Positions 9,060 to 17,135 of a stretch of 64,000 bases of DNA are shown here, one piece after another. Source of the DNA: Bog-793 sp963803025 (GTDB taxonomy: Bacteria; Actinomycetota; Acidimicrobiia; Acidimicrobiales; Bog-793); NCBI GenBank assembly GCA_963803025.1, contig CAWDKZ010000013.1:124001-188000 (forward strand), in the 5' to 3' direction. The notes under the pieces were generated by a model. It saw only the letters and a program-made list of their open reading frames with translations, did no database searches and was not told the DNA's origin. Position 1 is the first letter of the stretch; each line of letters begins with the position of its first letter. The position numbers and the translations under genes are program-made.

Positions 9060-9073
9060 GTTCCACGGGAAAC
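9060..9073. promoter_or_regulatory. Candidate parS centromere site
   Basis: The 14-mer GTTCCACGGGAAAC matches the actinobacterial parS consensus GTTTCACGTGAAAC at 12 of 14 positions and keeps the inverted-repeat layout. It lies just upstream of parA, about 5 kb from oriC, where ParB-bound centromeres are expected. The two mismatches make it a candidate only; no perfect copy was seen by eye elsewhere in the window. Confidence 0.5.
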
Positions 9074-9099
9074 AAGTTCCGCTGTGGTACATATGACAT

Positions 9100-9438
9100 A
9101 TGGCCAGCGACGAAGAGTGGGCGTGGGCTGCCGGTATCTTCGAGGAAGCAGGTACTTTCGTCGCGATCAACGGCGGTCGTGACCTACGGATGGCCCTCAA
9201 TCTGACCGACGAGGACATCGTGCGCCGGTACGCCGTGATCGTCGAGTCCCGGGCGCTCGGACCATACTTCACACCGGTCGGGCCAGACGGTGTCTCCCGA
9301 CGACCGACTTTCCGTTGCAACCTGAACTGTCGATTCGCGCTGGCGGCACTCGCGCGCATGTGGCCGTGGCTCGGAGGACGCCACCAGGACCGCTGCCGCC
9401 GCCTCGGCTTCGAGCCCGCTCCTCCCCTGGCGCTCTGA
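9100..9438 (+). CDS. Small LAGLIDADG-like protein inserted between rsmG and parA
   Basis: A 112-residue protein whose N-terminus (WAWAAGIFEEAGTF) resembles the first LAGLIDADG motif of homing endonucleases (W-x-x-G-x-x-D/E-x-x-G-x-F), followed by a beta-strand-like segment and a second helix beginning LTDEDIVRRY. The single-motif length would require a homodimer for any nuclease. The acidic residue of the motif is Glu (FEEAG) instead of the usual Asp. It is oriented against parA and rsmG and is not inside an intron or intein. Whether it cuts DNA is unknown; it could be a domesticated DNA-binding protein. The ATG start fits the motif position. Confidence 0.6.
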   Translation: MASDEEWAWAAGIFEEAGTFVAINGGRDLRMALNLTDEDIVRRYAVIVESRALGPYFTPVGPDGVSRRPTFRCNLNCRFALAALARMWPWLGGRHQDRCRRLGFEPAPPLAL

Positions 9439-9550
9439 ACCCGGCGAAGCGTCCGGGCTTGCTCGCCCGGGCGGTCCGTCCGTCATCTGGCGCCTGCGCC
9501 CTACTCGCGGCCGGACCGGACTCCGATCCGCGGCCCGGTTGCCCCCGCCA

Positions 9551-10198
9551 TCAGAACAGCGGACGGTGCTCCGGCGCTCCGACCCGACGCGGGAAGCCCT
9601 CCGGGCAGGGTGTGACGCTTCTTAGAATTGCGAACGACCTCGGTGATGCCACCACCTTGGCGAGTTCGAGTCCGAGCATGCCGAGAGGACCAGCGGGCCA
9701 ACGCTCCGCGCCGCCTCCGGGAGGACCGGACACGACGAGAACCCCAGCCGCTCCCAGAAAGCCGGCGCCGCACTCGACCGTGGCCGCGGGATGGCCGAAA
9801 CTCCGTGCAACCACGGCAGAAAAGGCGCCGCGCAGCTCCGGCCGGTGCGCTGCCGTCTCGGCCCGCTCGGCAACCACCCTGACCCGGTCGGTCCAACCGA
9901 GCTTCCTCACGGCCGTCTCGAGGAAGTGGGCCCGTTCGACGCGTCCGTCGAGCAGACAGAACTGCACCCTGGGCAGCCGGGCTGCGAGGACGAGGCCGGG
10001 AAGGCCGCCGCCGCTACCGAGGTCGAGGATCGCACTCGCCCTCTCGAGCTTGGGCCAGGCGGCGAGGAAGCCGAGAGCGTGGGCCACGTGGTCGGCGAGC
10101 GGAGCCGGACCGATAGCGCCGCGCGACTCCGCCGAGGCGAGCACGCCGAGGAGATCCTCGCCGGGCGACCATCCGACACCGGGAAAGTGCCGCGTCAT
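9551..10198 (-). CDS. rsmG: 16S rRNA (guanine-527-N7)-methyltransferase RsmG (GidB)
   Basis: A 215-residue Rossmann methyltransferase with the S-adenosylmethionine-binding motif LDLGSGGGLPGL (about residues 62-73) and the family segment LDGRVERAHFLE. It methylates G527 of 16S rRNA; loss in other bacteria gives low-level streptomycin resistance. The ATG start at 10198 is the first in the frame and gives the standard length. It sits between jag and parA as in most actinobacteria, though a small divergent gene separates it from parA here. Confidence 0.94.
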   Translation of the reverse strand: MTRHFPGVGWSPGEDLLGVLASAESRGAIGPAPLADHVAHALGFLAAWPKLERASAILDLGSGGGLPGLVLAARLPRVQFCLLDGRVERAHFLETAVRKLGWTDRVRVVAERAETAAHRPELRGAFSAVVARSFGHPAATVECGAGFLGAAGVLVVSGPPGGGAERWPAGPLGMLGLELAKVVASPRSFAILRSVTPCPEGFPRRVGAPEHRPLF

Positions 10199-10250
10199 AG
10201 CGGCAAGCTACCGCGCCCGCAACCACGCGACGCGGCAGACGCCGGGTCGG

Positions 10251-11240
10251 CTAGCCCTCCTCCCGGTCCGTCTCCGACTTGGCGCCGGCGGCTGGCCGGA
10301 TCACGACGTAGCGCTTGGGTTCGATCCCTTCTGAGCCGGTCTCCAACCCCTCGATCGAACTCACGGTGTCGTGGACGATCTTCCGGTCCGAAGCCGACAT
10401 CGGCTCGAGGGCTTCCGCAATCCCGCTCTCGAGCACCTCGGCCGCTCGGCGTCGGGTGAAGGTCTCGAGCGCCGCGGCACGGCGGGCCCGAAACCCAGCG
10501 ACGTCGACAACAACCCGCAATGCCCTCTCGTCACCGCGCCGTTGCACGACCGTGCGGGCGAGCTCCTGGAGTGCGTCGAGGGTCGACCCGCGAGGACCGA
10601 TCAACAGGCCAAGATCCTCGCCTGTCACGTCAACATAGAGGCGGTCGTCCTCGATGCGCGTCGTTGTCGTCGCCTCGTAGCCGAATCGCTCGACCACACC
10701 GCGCACGAACGTCCCAACCAATTCGACCTGCTCTTCGACGGTCATCGCTTCCTCCTCAGCCACACCCTCCGGCCGTGGGGCTGATCCGCCCCGTCCGCTC
10801 CCCCGACCACGACCACCCCGCCGACGTCGGGACCGCCTCGGCGCCGCCTGCGCCAAGTCTGCATCCGCCGTCCCCGGTTGCTCTCCATTCTCGTCCGCAC
10901 CCGATCGTCCGCCCGCGGGTTGCACCCGGGCGATCCGTTCGGATCCAGAGGTCGGCGGCACCGACGCGCCGCCACGTTGGCGTTCGTGTGCTCCGGACTC
11001 GGGCCCCGGCCGGCCCCCGCGGGACGCCCGGGAACGATCACGCTGAGATCGTTTCGGGCGCGGGCTCGACGGCCGGACCCGGGCGCGGAGGCGCGCCTCA
11101 CTGCGGCCGAGGCCGAACAGCCCCGATCTCGGCTCCTCGATGATGACGACCTCGGCGTCTTGTTCGTCCACACCGAGCTCATCGAGCGCGGCATCGAGTG
11201 CTTCCGCAACGCTTCTCCCGGTCGTCTCGATCCATTCCAT
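10251..11240 (-). CDS. jag: Jag/KhpB (EloR)-type RNA-binding protein
   Basis: A 329-residue protein with an N-terminal Jag-N domain (about residues 1-60, MEWIETTGRSV start), a long disordered Arg/Gly/Ser-rich linker (about 60-165), a KH domain (about 175-255, with LLIGPRGSTLDALQ as the GxxG-type loop) and a C-terminal R3H domain. KhpB homologues bind RNA and affect cell elongation and division in Firmicutes. The linker is unusually long and basic. It lies 3 bases downstream of yidC, so it is co-transcribed and probably translationally coupled. Confidence 0.9.
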   Translation of the reverse strand: MEWIETTGRSVAEALDAALDELGVDEQDAEVVIIEEPRSGLFGLGRSEARLRARVRPSSPRPKRSQRDRSRASRGGRPGPESGAHERQRGGASVPPTSGSERIARVQPAGGRSGADENGEQPGTADADLAQAAPRRSRRRRGGRGRGSGRGGSAPRPEGVAEEEAMTVEEQVELVGTFVRGVVERFGYEATTTTRIEDDRLYVDVTGEDLGLLIGPRGSTLDALQELARTVVQRRGDERALRVVVDVAGFRARRAAALETFTRRRAAEVLESGIAEALEPMSASDRKIVHDTVSSIEGLETGSEGIEPKRYVVIRPAAGAKSETDREEG

Positions 11241-11243
11241 CGT

Positions 11244-12398
11244 CTAGCGCGGTTTGCGCGGCCGTTTCCCACGGGCGCGCGGCTGGGAGCGACGGGGGGA
11301 GCCGCCTGGGCCACGCCCGCCCTGGGGGACCGTGCGCGGCGGGCTCGGTGCCCGCGTGCTTGGCGGCGCCTCACCGTTGCCCCTTCCCGGGGCTCTCGCG
11401 GCCGGCGTCTCGACGTCTCCGCCCTGCTGCAGCGCCGCCGGCGTGACCAGCCGCTCGAAGAACCCCATCTGGCGTTGCTCCCTCCCCTGGGTTGTCACAA
11501 CGGTCGGCGTGGCCTTGACCCGCGCGTTCAGCCTCGACAACGACTCACGGATATGGGGATCTCGCCGATACATGTACTCCTGCTGCCCGATGCGAAACAG
11601 GCTCGACACGATGAAGTACACGTTCACGCCCGCGGGGATCGCGATGTAGATCACGGCGAAGATGATCGGCATGATCTTCTGCATCTGCTGCATCTGAGGG
11701 TTCGCGGCAGCCGCGGCGGCGTTCCGCCCGCTGACCTGCTTGATCTGGATGTACTGCAGGGCGATCGCGACGAGGATCAACGCGACGAGCGGCGCCTTCT
11801 GCCCCCAGGTGAGCCCGGCCGAGCGGACCGAGTCGGCCATGTTGATGCCGAAAGCCATCAGCTTGCCGTTCGCATGGATCACGGCGTGGTACAAGCTCGA
11901 CGAGTGGTTGATGTAGAGCGGCTGTACGCACGCCTTCGCGGAAACCGGGTGTTTGCACCACTTCTGGGCTGCCGCGGCAGTCGGGAAGGTCTTCAGATGG
12001 ATGAGGCCGCGGATCGTGCCGTAGAGGATCCAGAAGATCGGCAACTGGAGCAACATCGGCAGGCAGCCGCCGGTCGGACTGACGTTGTTCTCCCGGTAGA
12101 GCGCCATCATTTCTTCGTTGAGCCGCTGTCGCGCTTCCTGGCGCTCCGCGATCGGTGTCCCCGGGGGGACCTTGTAGCGGGTCTGTATCTTCTTAAGTTC
12201 AGGCGCAAGAAGTTGCATCTTCATCATCGAGCGTGTCGCCCGCCGGGTGATCGGGAAGACGACGACCATGACGACGAGCGTGAGCAGCCCGATCGCAACC
12301 GCGTAGTTGGGGATGAGGCTGTAGAAGCGTTCGATCAGCCAAGCGAAAACGATGAAAAACGGATGGGCGATCTCTCCTATCGATGAAGCGAGCAACAC
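11244..12398 (-). CDS. yidC: Membrane protein insertase YidC/Oxa1
   Basis: A 384-residue insertase. The start is the GTG at 12398, which directly precedes the first hydrophobic segment (VLLASSIGEIAHPFF) and has a GAGGGG ribosome site; a longer in-frame extension runs into yidD and is rejected. The YidC core has the conserved arginine region and helices around the P-x-x-G-C-L-P-M-L-L-Q motif (SPTGGCLPMLLQLPIF). The C-terminal tail is long and rich in Arg, Gly and Pro, suited to ribosome contact. Order rpmH-rnpA-yidD-yidC-jag is conserved across bacteria. Confidence 0.95.
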   Translation of the reverse strand: MLLASSIGEIAHPFFIVFAWLIERFYSLIPNYAVAIGLLTLVVMVVVFPITRRATRSMMKMQLLAPELKKIQTRYKVPPGTPIAERQEARQRLNEEMMALYRENNVSPTGGCLPMLLQLPIFWILYGTIRGLIHLKTFPTAAAAQKWCKHPVSAKACVQPLYINHSSSLYHAVIHANGKLMAFGINMADSVRSAGLTWGQKAPLVALILVAIALQYIQIKQVSGRNAAAAAANPQMQQMQKIMPIIFAVIYIAIPAGVNVYFIVSSLFRIGQQEYMYRRDPHIRESLSRLNARVKATPTVVTTQGREQRQMGFFERLVTPAALQQGGDVETPAARAPGRGNGEAPPSTRAPSPPRTVPQGGRGPGGSPRRSQPRARGKRPRKPR

Positions 12399-12408
12399 GA
12401 CGTGCCCC

Positions 12409-12639
12409 TCAGCTCGGGACGGGGTCGAAGCCCCGGCCCCCCGCCGGACGACAGCGCCCCAGACGCCGAACCACGAGCCAACTGCCCCGCAGGGCGCCAT
12501 GGGTTGCGATCGCCTCGACGGCGTAGTCCGAACAGGAGGGCACAAACCGGCACGGTGAGGGACGGTTGAACCGGACGGCTTGGTAGACGCGGATCGCGCC
12601 AACCAGGACCGCGCGAACGGCCGACGAAACCCGTCTCAC
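12409..12639 (-). CDS. yidD: Membrane protein insertion efficiency factor YidD
   Basis: A 76-residue YidD with the hallmark FNRPSPCRFVPSCSDYAVEA segment containing paired cysteines (about residues 30-37). YidD is a small membrane-associated protein that assists insertion with YidC. The GTG start overlaps the rnpA stop by 4 bases and its stop lies 10 bases from the yidC start, so translation is coupled on both sides. Confidence 0.93.
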   Translation of the reverse strand: MRRVSSAVRAVLVGAIRVYQAVRFNRPSPCRFVPSCSDYAVEAIATHGALRGSWLVVRRLGRCRPAGGRGFDPVPS

Positions 12640-12980
12640 CCGAGTTCTCCGCTTGCCCGCCGCATCGTCTCGATCACTCGTCCTCTCAGTTCGTCGAAGT
12701 CGATCACGGCAACCCCACGACCGAGGCCGATCAGGTACGTCCCGAAGGCGAGTTCCGGCGAGATCTCGGCCGCGATCGCGCGCAACCGACGACGCCAGCG
12801 GTTGCGATCGACGGCCCCACCAACGTGCCGGCCAACCGCGTACGCGACAAGCACCTCTTCGCGATCATCGTCCGGCGGGAGGAAGTGTACCGTCACCGGG
12901 CCACTGCGAGACTGCCTCCGACTGGCCGCGAGCGCGACGAATGTCGTCCGGCGGTGCACCCGCCCCAGGCGCCTCGTCAA
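12636..12980 (-). CDS. rnpA: Ribonuclease P protein component
   Basis: A protein of about 114 residues with the RnpA RNR signature: GRHVGGAVDRNRWRRRLRA in the C-terminal half and a basic N-terminus. It is the protein cofactor for 5' processing of tRNAs. The best start is TTG at 12980, overlapping the rpmH stop as TTGA; GTG at 12959 is the alternative and would trim 7 residues. A longer frame reaching into rpmH would be out of phase with known RnpA lengths. The stop overlaps yidD. Confidence 0.9.
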   Translation of the reverse strand: MTRRLGRVHRRTTFVALAASRRQSRSGPVTVHFLPPDDDREEVLVAYAVGRHVGGAVDRNRWRRRLRAIAAEISPELAFGTYLIGLGRGVAVIDFDELRGRVIETMRRASGELG

Positions 12981-13111
12981 GCCGACAAGCGAACCCGTCC
13001 GCGGCGGCGTCGGGCCTTCAACACCGCGCGGCCGGCACGTGTCGACATGCGCTGACGGAAACCGTGCCGCTTCGCCCTTTTGGCATTGTTTGGCTGAAAC
13101 GTCCGCTTCAT
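12977..13111 (-). CDS. rpmH: 50S ribosomal protein L34
   Basis: A 44-residue highly basic protein starting MKRTFQPNNAKRAKRHGFR, the unmistakable L34 sequence, with the conserved RMSTRAGRAVLKARRRRGR centre. It is divergent from dnaA and heads the rpmH-rnpA-yidD-yidC-jag operon. The promoter should lie in the 13112-13264 gap shared with dnaA. Confidence 0.97.
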   Translation of the reverse strand: MKRTFQPNNAKRAKRHGFRQRMSTRAGRAVLKARRRRGRVRLSA

Positions 13112-13252
13112 CGAACCCCTTAATCAGGAGCGCATATGTTAGCGCGACGGACACCGCGCGTTCCCGTGGGGATCGTTCCCGCCTTGGAGCGATCCCGCGA
13201 AGCGCGCTATACGATGCTCGCCGAGGGACCCAGGTGTCGCTCGTCTGTCGCG

Positions 13253-13281
13253 TAATCCACAGATGTGGACCCTCCTGTGGA
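13253..13281 (+). promoter_or_regulatory. DnaA-box-like sites at the dnaA start
   Basis: TAATCCACA (13253-13261) matches the DnaA box TTATCCACA at 8 of 9 positions. It is followed at once by TGTGGACCC and CTGTGGAGA, degenerate sites in the opposite orientation. Position at the 5' end of dnaA is typical for autorepression by DnaA. Confidence 0.5.
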
Positions 13282-14695
13282 GAACTTACTGGGAAGGCGC
13301 ACGACGTTGCTCGACGCTCAACAACTCTGGGACGGCTGTGCTGGCGCCATCCAGTCTCAGGTGTCCGATGCCGTGTGGCGGACGTGGTTCTCAGGCGTCC
13401 ACGCAGTCGGTCTCGTCAACGGCACGTTCGTCCTCAACGTTCCGAACGCGCTCGTCAGAGAGCGTCTCGAGACCCGTTTCTCCGGCGTGGTACAAGCCGC
13501 AGTCGTCGATCTCTGCGGCTCGGACTTCCCGATCCGCTTCGATGTGGCTTCCGACGCCGCCGCAAGAGACGAACCCGGGATCGTGAGCGGCTCCGCCGAT
13601 CCAGCCATCCTGCGCAACGGAACTGCTCCCGTCCTCGAGGATTCTGTCCAGGAGGCGATCAGCCCGTCTCGGCGTTACACCTTTGAGGGTTTCGTGATCG
13701 GGCCGTCGAATCGCTTCGCCCATGCCGCGGCGCTGTCTGTCGCCGAATCGCCCGGCAGCGCCTACAACCCCTTGTTCATCATTGGCGCGGCCGGTCTCGG
13801 CAAGACCCACCTCCTTCAAGCGATCCGCAACTACGTAACCGAGAACTTCCCCCGTTACGACGTCCGTTACGTACCCACAGAAACGCTTCTCAACGAGTTC
13901 GTCGAGTCGGTGCGGGCGGTTGCAATGCCAGCTTTCAAACGCCGTTACCGTGAGTGCGACGTGCTGCTCGTTGATGACATTCAAGTCATCGAAGGCAAAG
14001 AACAACTGCAGGAGGAATTTTTCCACACGTTCAACGCGTTGCACGACGCGGGCAAACAGCTCGTGCTCACCTCGGACCGGCCACCTGGTTCGATCAAGAC
14101 ACTGGAGAGCCGTCTTCGCAGCCGGTTCATGTCGGGCCTCATCACGGAGATCAACCCCCCAGAGTTGGAGACCCGCATTGCGATCCTGCGTTCGAAAGCG
14201 CACCATGAGCGGCTTATCGTCGGCGATGATGTCCTCGAGTTCCTCGCGAGCATCGTCACGGACAACATTCGCGAACTCGAAGGCGCGCTCATCCGCGTGA
14301 CCGCCTATTCCAGCTTGACCCGGGAACGTTTGACCCGGGAAACGGCCGAGCATGTTCTCGCGGACCTCGTCGCCGATCGGCAACCTCGTCGTATCACGGC
14401 GCAACAAATTCTTGAAACGACAGCGGACCATTTCGGATTCACCATTGAAGAACTTCGCAGCGCGAGCAGACGTCGTCCCCTTGTGATCGCCCGTCAGATC
14501 GGAATGTATCTGTTCCGAACGTTGACCGACTTCTCCTATCCTGCGATTGCCCGGGAATTCGGGGGTCGCGATCACACCACAGTCATCCATGCTTATGACA
14601 AGATCTCCGCCCTCATGAAAGAACGTCGTCACATTTACGAGCAAGTCACCGAACTCACGGTCCGGATCCGCAACGGACACGCAATCGATGGCTGA
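13265..14695 (+). CDS. dnaA: Chromosomal replication initiator DnaA
   Basis: A 476-residue AAA+ initiator. Domain I is near residues 15-90, followed by a short linker. The ATPase core has Walker A GAAGLGKTH (about residue 175), Walker B VLLVDDIQ, sensor and arginine-finger segments. The C-terminal helix-turn-helix carries the DnaA signature GGRDHTTVIHAYDKI. It binds DnaA boxes and melts oriC. The start is uncertain: GTG at 13265 is used, but GTG 13277 or a downstream TTG near LLDAQQLW would also give a plausible N-terminus. The 3' flank is the origin. Confidence 0.96.
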   Translation: MDPPVENLLGRRTTLLDAQQLWDGCAGAIQSQVSDAVWRTWFSGVHAVGLVNGTFVLNVPNALVRERLETRFSGVVQAAVVDLCGSDFPIRFDVASDAAARDEPGIVSGSADPAILRNGTAPVLEDSVQEAISPSRRYTFEGFVIGPSNRFAHAAALSVAESPGSAYNPLFIIGAAGLGKTHLLQAIRNYVTENFPRYDVRYVPTETLLNEFVESVRAVAMPAFKRRYRECDVLLVDDIQVIEGKEQLQEEFFHTFNALHDAGKQLVLTSDRPPGSIKTLESRLRSRFMSGLITEINPPELETRIAILRSKAHHERLIVGDDVLEFLASIVTDNIRELEGALIRVTAYSSLTRERLTRETAEHVLADLVADRQPRRITAQQILETTADHFGFTIEELRSASRRRPLVIARQIGMYLFRTLTDFSYPAIAREFGGRDHTTVIHAYDKISALMKERRHIYEQVTELTVRIRNGHAIDG

Positions 14696-14931
14696 GCCCA
14701 ACCTGTGCACGTCACACGGGACACCATGGGGATAACAACGCAATCGCAGTGTAAGATTCTTGATTTTTCCACAGGCTTCCCAATTTCGCACCCTATCCTG
14801 TGTGAACGAGTGAACAACACACAACAGGTCATTTCCCTAACACTCTCGAGGTTTGTCGTTTCGTCCACAATCCACATGCCCTACTACTACTAAGCAATAC
14901 TTATAAGAACAACGAGGGGAGTGCAGGACCC
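14696..14931 (+). other. Replication origin oriC (dnaA-dnaN intergenic region)
   Basis: This 236-base gap holds DnaA-box-like 9-mers: TTATCCCCA on the minus strand (14727-14735), TTTTCCACA (14765-14773), TCGTCCACA (14861-14869) and CAATCCACA (14868-14876). Right after the last two comes a short GC cluster (TGCCC), then TACTACTACTAA (14882-14893), then an AT-rich stretch to about 14909. That order (paired boxes, GC cluster, repeating trinucleotide, AT-rich DNA) matches the DnaA-trio basal unwinding element described in Bacillus subtilis. The region is visibly richer in A and T than its surroundings. Confidence 0.85.
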
Positions 14932-16059
14932 GTGAAATTCCGCAGCGAACGGGATGGTCTTCTTGACGCACTGGTCACTGCCGGTCGGGCCGGGGCCGCG
15001 CGGATGGGGATGGGATTTGCCACGCAGAGTCTCCGATTGGCGGTGCGTGGTAGCGAACTGGAAGTGACCGGTTCCGATCCCGATCTTGTCATCGAGGTCG
15101 TGCAAGTTGTCAGTGGCGAGCAGGACGGAACGGTGCTGATACCTTCACGGTTGGCGACCGAGATCATCCGTTCGTTTGATCCAGGGACGGTGAGTGTCGA
15201 GGGTAACGATCAAGAGGCGCGGATCACCTCAGGACGAGCGGAATTTGTTATCCGGGTGCCGGTTGGGGCGGAGATCACGCGACTTGTTCCTGCGGAGTCG
15301 AAAGGCATCGCGTTACCGGCTGGACCGTTCGCAGAGGGATTACGACAGGTTGTACCTGCTGCGCTCAACGACGACAGTCGGGCTCCGCAACTGACTGGTG
15401 TACTGATGGTCGCCGTCGACAAGGGGTTACGGCTTGTCGCGACCGATTCGTACCGACTTGCCTTTCGTGATCTCGAGGGAATGAGTGCTCTCGAAGCCGG
15501 ATCGGAGGTTCTCGTCCCCGCTCGTGCTCTTGTTGAGATTCAACGTCTGGTTGGTGGTGAGGGCGAGAGAGAACGTCAAACAGAACTTGTGTTTCGCCAC
15601 ACCGAGGTCGACGCGGTGTTTGAAGTACACGATGTCCGACTCACGACTCGTCTCTTGAAGGGTCCTTTCCCTGATTATCAGCGTCTCCTTCCCGCCTCCT
15701 ATCCGAACGCGTTTCGTGTCGCGAGGGAGGAGTTCGCGGCCGCCGTCCGGCGCGTACGACTGATGGTCCGGGACGCAAAGGACGCCGCGACACCGGTTCG
15801 TATTTCCTTTGAAACCGACGGTGCCGAGCTAACCGTTCTCACGGCTGAGAGCGGCCGGGCCGCGGAACGGGTCGACGGTCAGTTCACCGGCGAGGAACTC
15901 GTGGTCGCGTTCAACCCGAACTACCTGCTAGACGGGATCGAGGCAATCCGTGCGGAGACAGTCATCCTCGAGGTCATCGATTCCTCGAAGCCAGCGACCG
16001 TGCGCGGCGAAGGCGAAGATGACTATCGGTATCTGCTGATGCCGGTGCGCGTCTCCTGA
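14932..16059 (+). CDS. dnaN: DNA polymerase III beta sliding clamp
   Basis: A 375-residue beta clamp starting VKFRSERDGL, made of three similar clamp domains; the C-terminal YLLMPVR is the canonical end that forms part of the partner-binding pocket. It encircles DNA and tethers polymerase III. The GTG start at 14932 is preceded by GAGGGGA at 14914-14920, a slightly long spacing. The stop overlaps the probable recF start. Confidence 0.96.
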   Translation: MKFRSERDGLLDALVTAGRAGAARMGMGFATQSLRLAVRGSELEVTGSDPDLVIEVVQVVSGEQDGTVLIPSRLATEIIRSFDPGTVSVEGNDQEARITSGRAEFVIRVPVGAEITRLVPAESKGIALPAGPFAEGLRQVVPAALNDDSRAPQLTGVLMVAVDKGLRLVATDSYRLAFRDLEGMSALEAGSEVLVPARALVEIQRLVGGEGERERQTELVFRHTEVDAVFEVHDVRLTTRLLKGPFPDYQRLLPASYPNAFRVAREEFAAAVRRVRLMVRDAKDAATPVRISFETDGAELTVLTAESGRAAERVDGQFTGEELVVAFNPNYLLDGIEAIRAETVILEVIDSSKPATVRGEGEDDYRYLLMPVRVS

Positions 16060-17135
16060 GCCACATCATTTGGCTCGAGGTCAACCAGTTCCGGAACCTC
16101 GATCACGTCCGGTTCGAGCCAGACCCTGAGGGACTGACCGTCGTCACCGGGGAGAACGGCGCCGGCAAGACGAGCCTTCTCGAGGCGATCGCGTATGCGT
16201 CGACGTTGTCGTCATTTCGCGGAAGCCCTCGGGAGTCGCTCGTCCACGCGGGCGCGAGCCAGTCAATCATCCGTCTCGAGTCGGACGAACATGGTCGCCA
16301 CGCCCTCGTCGAGATCGCGATCACTCCGGGGCACCGCGATCATGTGCAGCGAAACCGCCGGCGGCTTGTTCGAGCCCAGGAGCTGTTGGAAACGCTGCGC
16401 GTTTCGGTATTCACTCCCGACGACCTCGCGCTCGTGAAGGGTGGCCCGCAGGGACGACGTGACTATCTGGACGACGCCCTCGTCGCGGCACGTCCGCACC
16501 AGCTGGGCGTGCGACAGAACGTGGAACGCATCCTGCGCCAGCGTTCGACGTTGCTGCGTCAGGCAGGCGGCGTCGCGTCACCGGACGTGCTGGCCACGCT
16601 CGACGTCTGGGACGAGAAGCTTGGTGAAACCGGCGGGGCACTCGTGCAGGCGCGGGAGGCCTTCCTCGCGGAGCTCGAGCCACTAGCCTCCGCGGCATTC
16701 CGCAGCCTCACCCGACGAGATGACGACCTCCGCCTTGTCTACGAGAGGTCGTACACCGGGGATCTCGGCGAAGCGCTCCGCCGCTCCCGCCGCGAGGACA
16801 TGCGACGGGGCATGACAACCGTTGGACCGCAGCGCGACGAGATCCTCATCATGGCAGGGGGCCTCGATGCGCGTACGCGGCTTTCGCAGGGTCGACAACG
16901 CTGCGCGACACTCGCGCTACGTCTCGCGGCGCACGACGCGGTGACGGTCGCCGCGGGCTCGCGTCCTGTGCTGCTGCTTGATGACGCCTTCTCGGAGCTC
17001 GACGAGGCGACGACGCGTTCCCTGCTCGCCGAGCTTCCCCCTGGCCAGGCTGTGCTCACGACCGCGGGGTCGATCCCACCCGGGGCGCACCCCGCCGAGA
17101 TCATCCACTTGGCGGCGGGCGCGGTCGTCCAGTGA
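16056..17135 (+). CDS. recF: DNA replication and repair protein RecF, probable CTG start
   Basis: A protein of about 359 residues of the SMC/ABC ATPase type with Walker A GENGAGKTS (about residue 30), an LSQGRQR signature and Walker B LLLDDAFSELDE. RecF loads RecA at gaps via RecOR. The conserved N-terminus (HIIWLEVNQFRNL) lies upstream of every ATG, GTG or TTG in the frame; the first stop upstream in frame is at 16020-16022. The only near-cognate start that preserves the family N-terminus is CTG at 16056, overlapping the dnaN stop as CTGA; ATT at 16068 is a rarer alternative. TTG at 16206 would delete the ATP-binding P-loop. Confidence 0.9.
   Translation: MSHIIWLEVNQFRNLDHVRFEPDPEGLTVVTGENGAGKTSLLEAIAYASTLSSFRGSPRESLVHAGASQSIIRLESDEHGRHALVEIAITPGHRDHVQRNRRRLVRAQELLETLRVSVFTPDDLALVKGGPQGRRDYLDDALVAARPHQLGVRQNVERILRQRSTLLRQAGGVASPDVLATLDVWDEKLGETGGALVQAREAFLAELEPLASAAFRSLTRRDDDLRLVYERSYTGDLGEALRRSRREDMRRGMTTVGPQRDEILIMAGGLDARTRLSQGRQRCATLALRLAAHDAVTVAAGSRPVLLLDDAFSELDEATTRSLLAELPPGQAVLTTAGSIPPGAHPAEIIHLAAGAVVQ

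Noticed and set aside
14881..14893. CRISPR or satellite repeat suggested by CTACTACTACTA
   Set aside because: Only a 12-base trinucleotide run inside oriC; better explained as a DnaA-trio. No CRISPR-like repeat-spacer arrays were seen anywhere.
16206..17135. recF starting at TTG 16206
   Set aside because: It would remove the conserved N-terminal strand and Walker A motif, which are intact upstream in the same frame.
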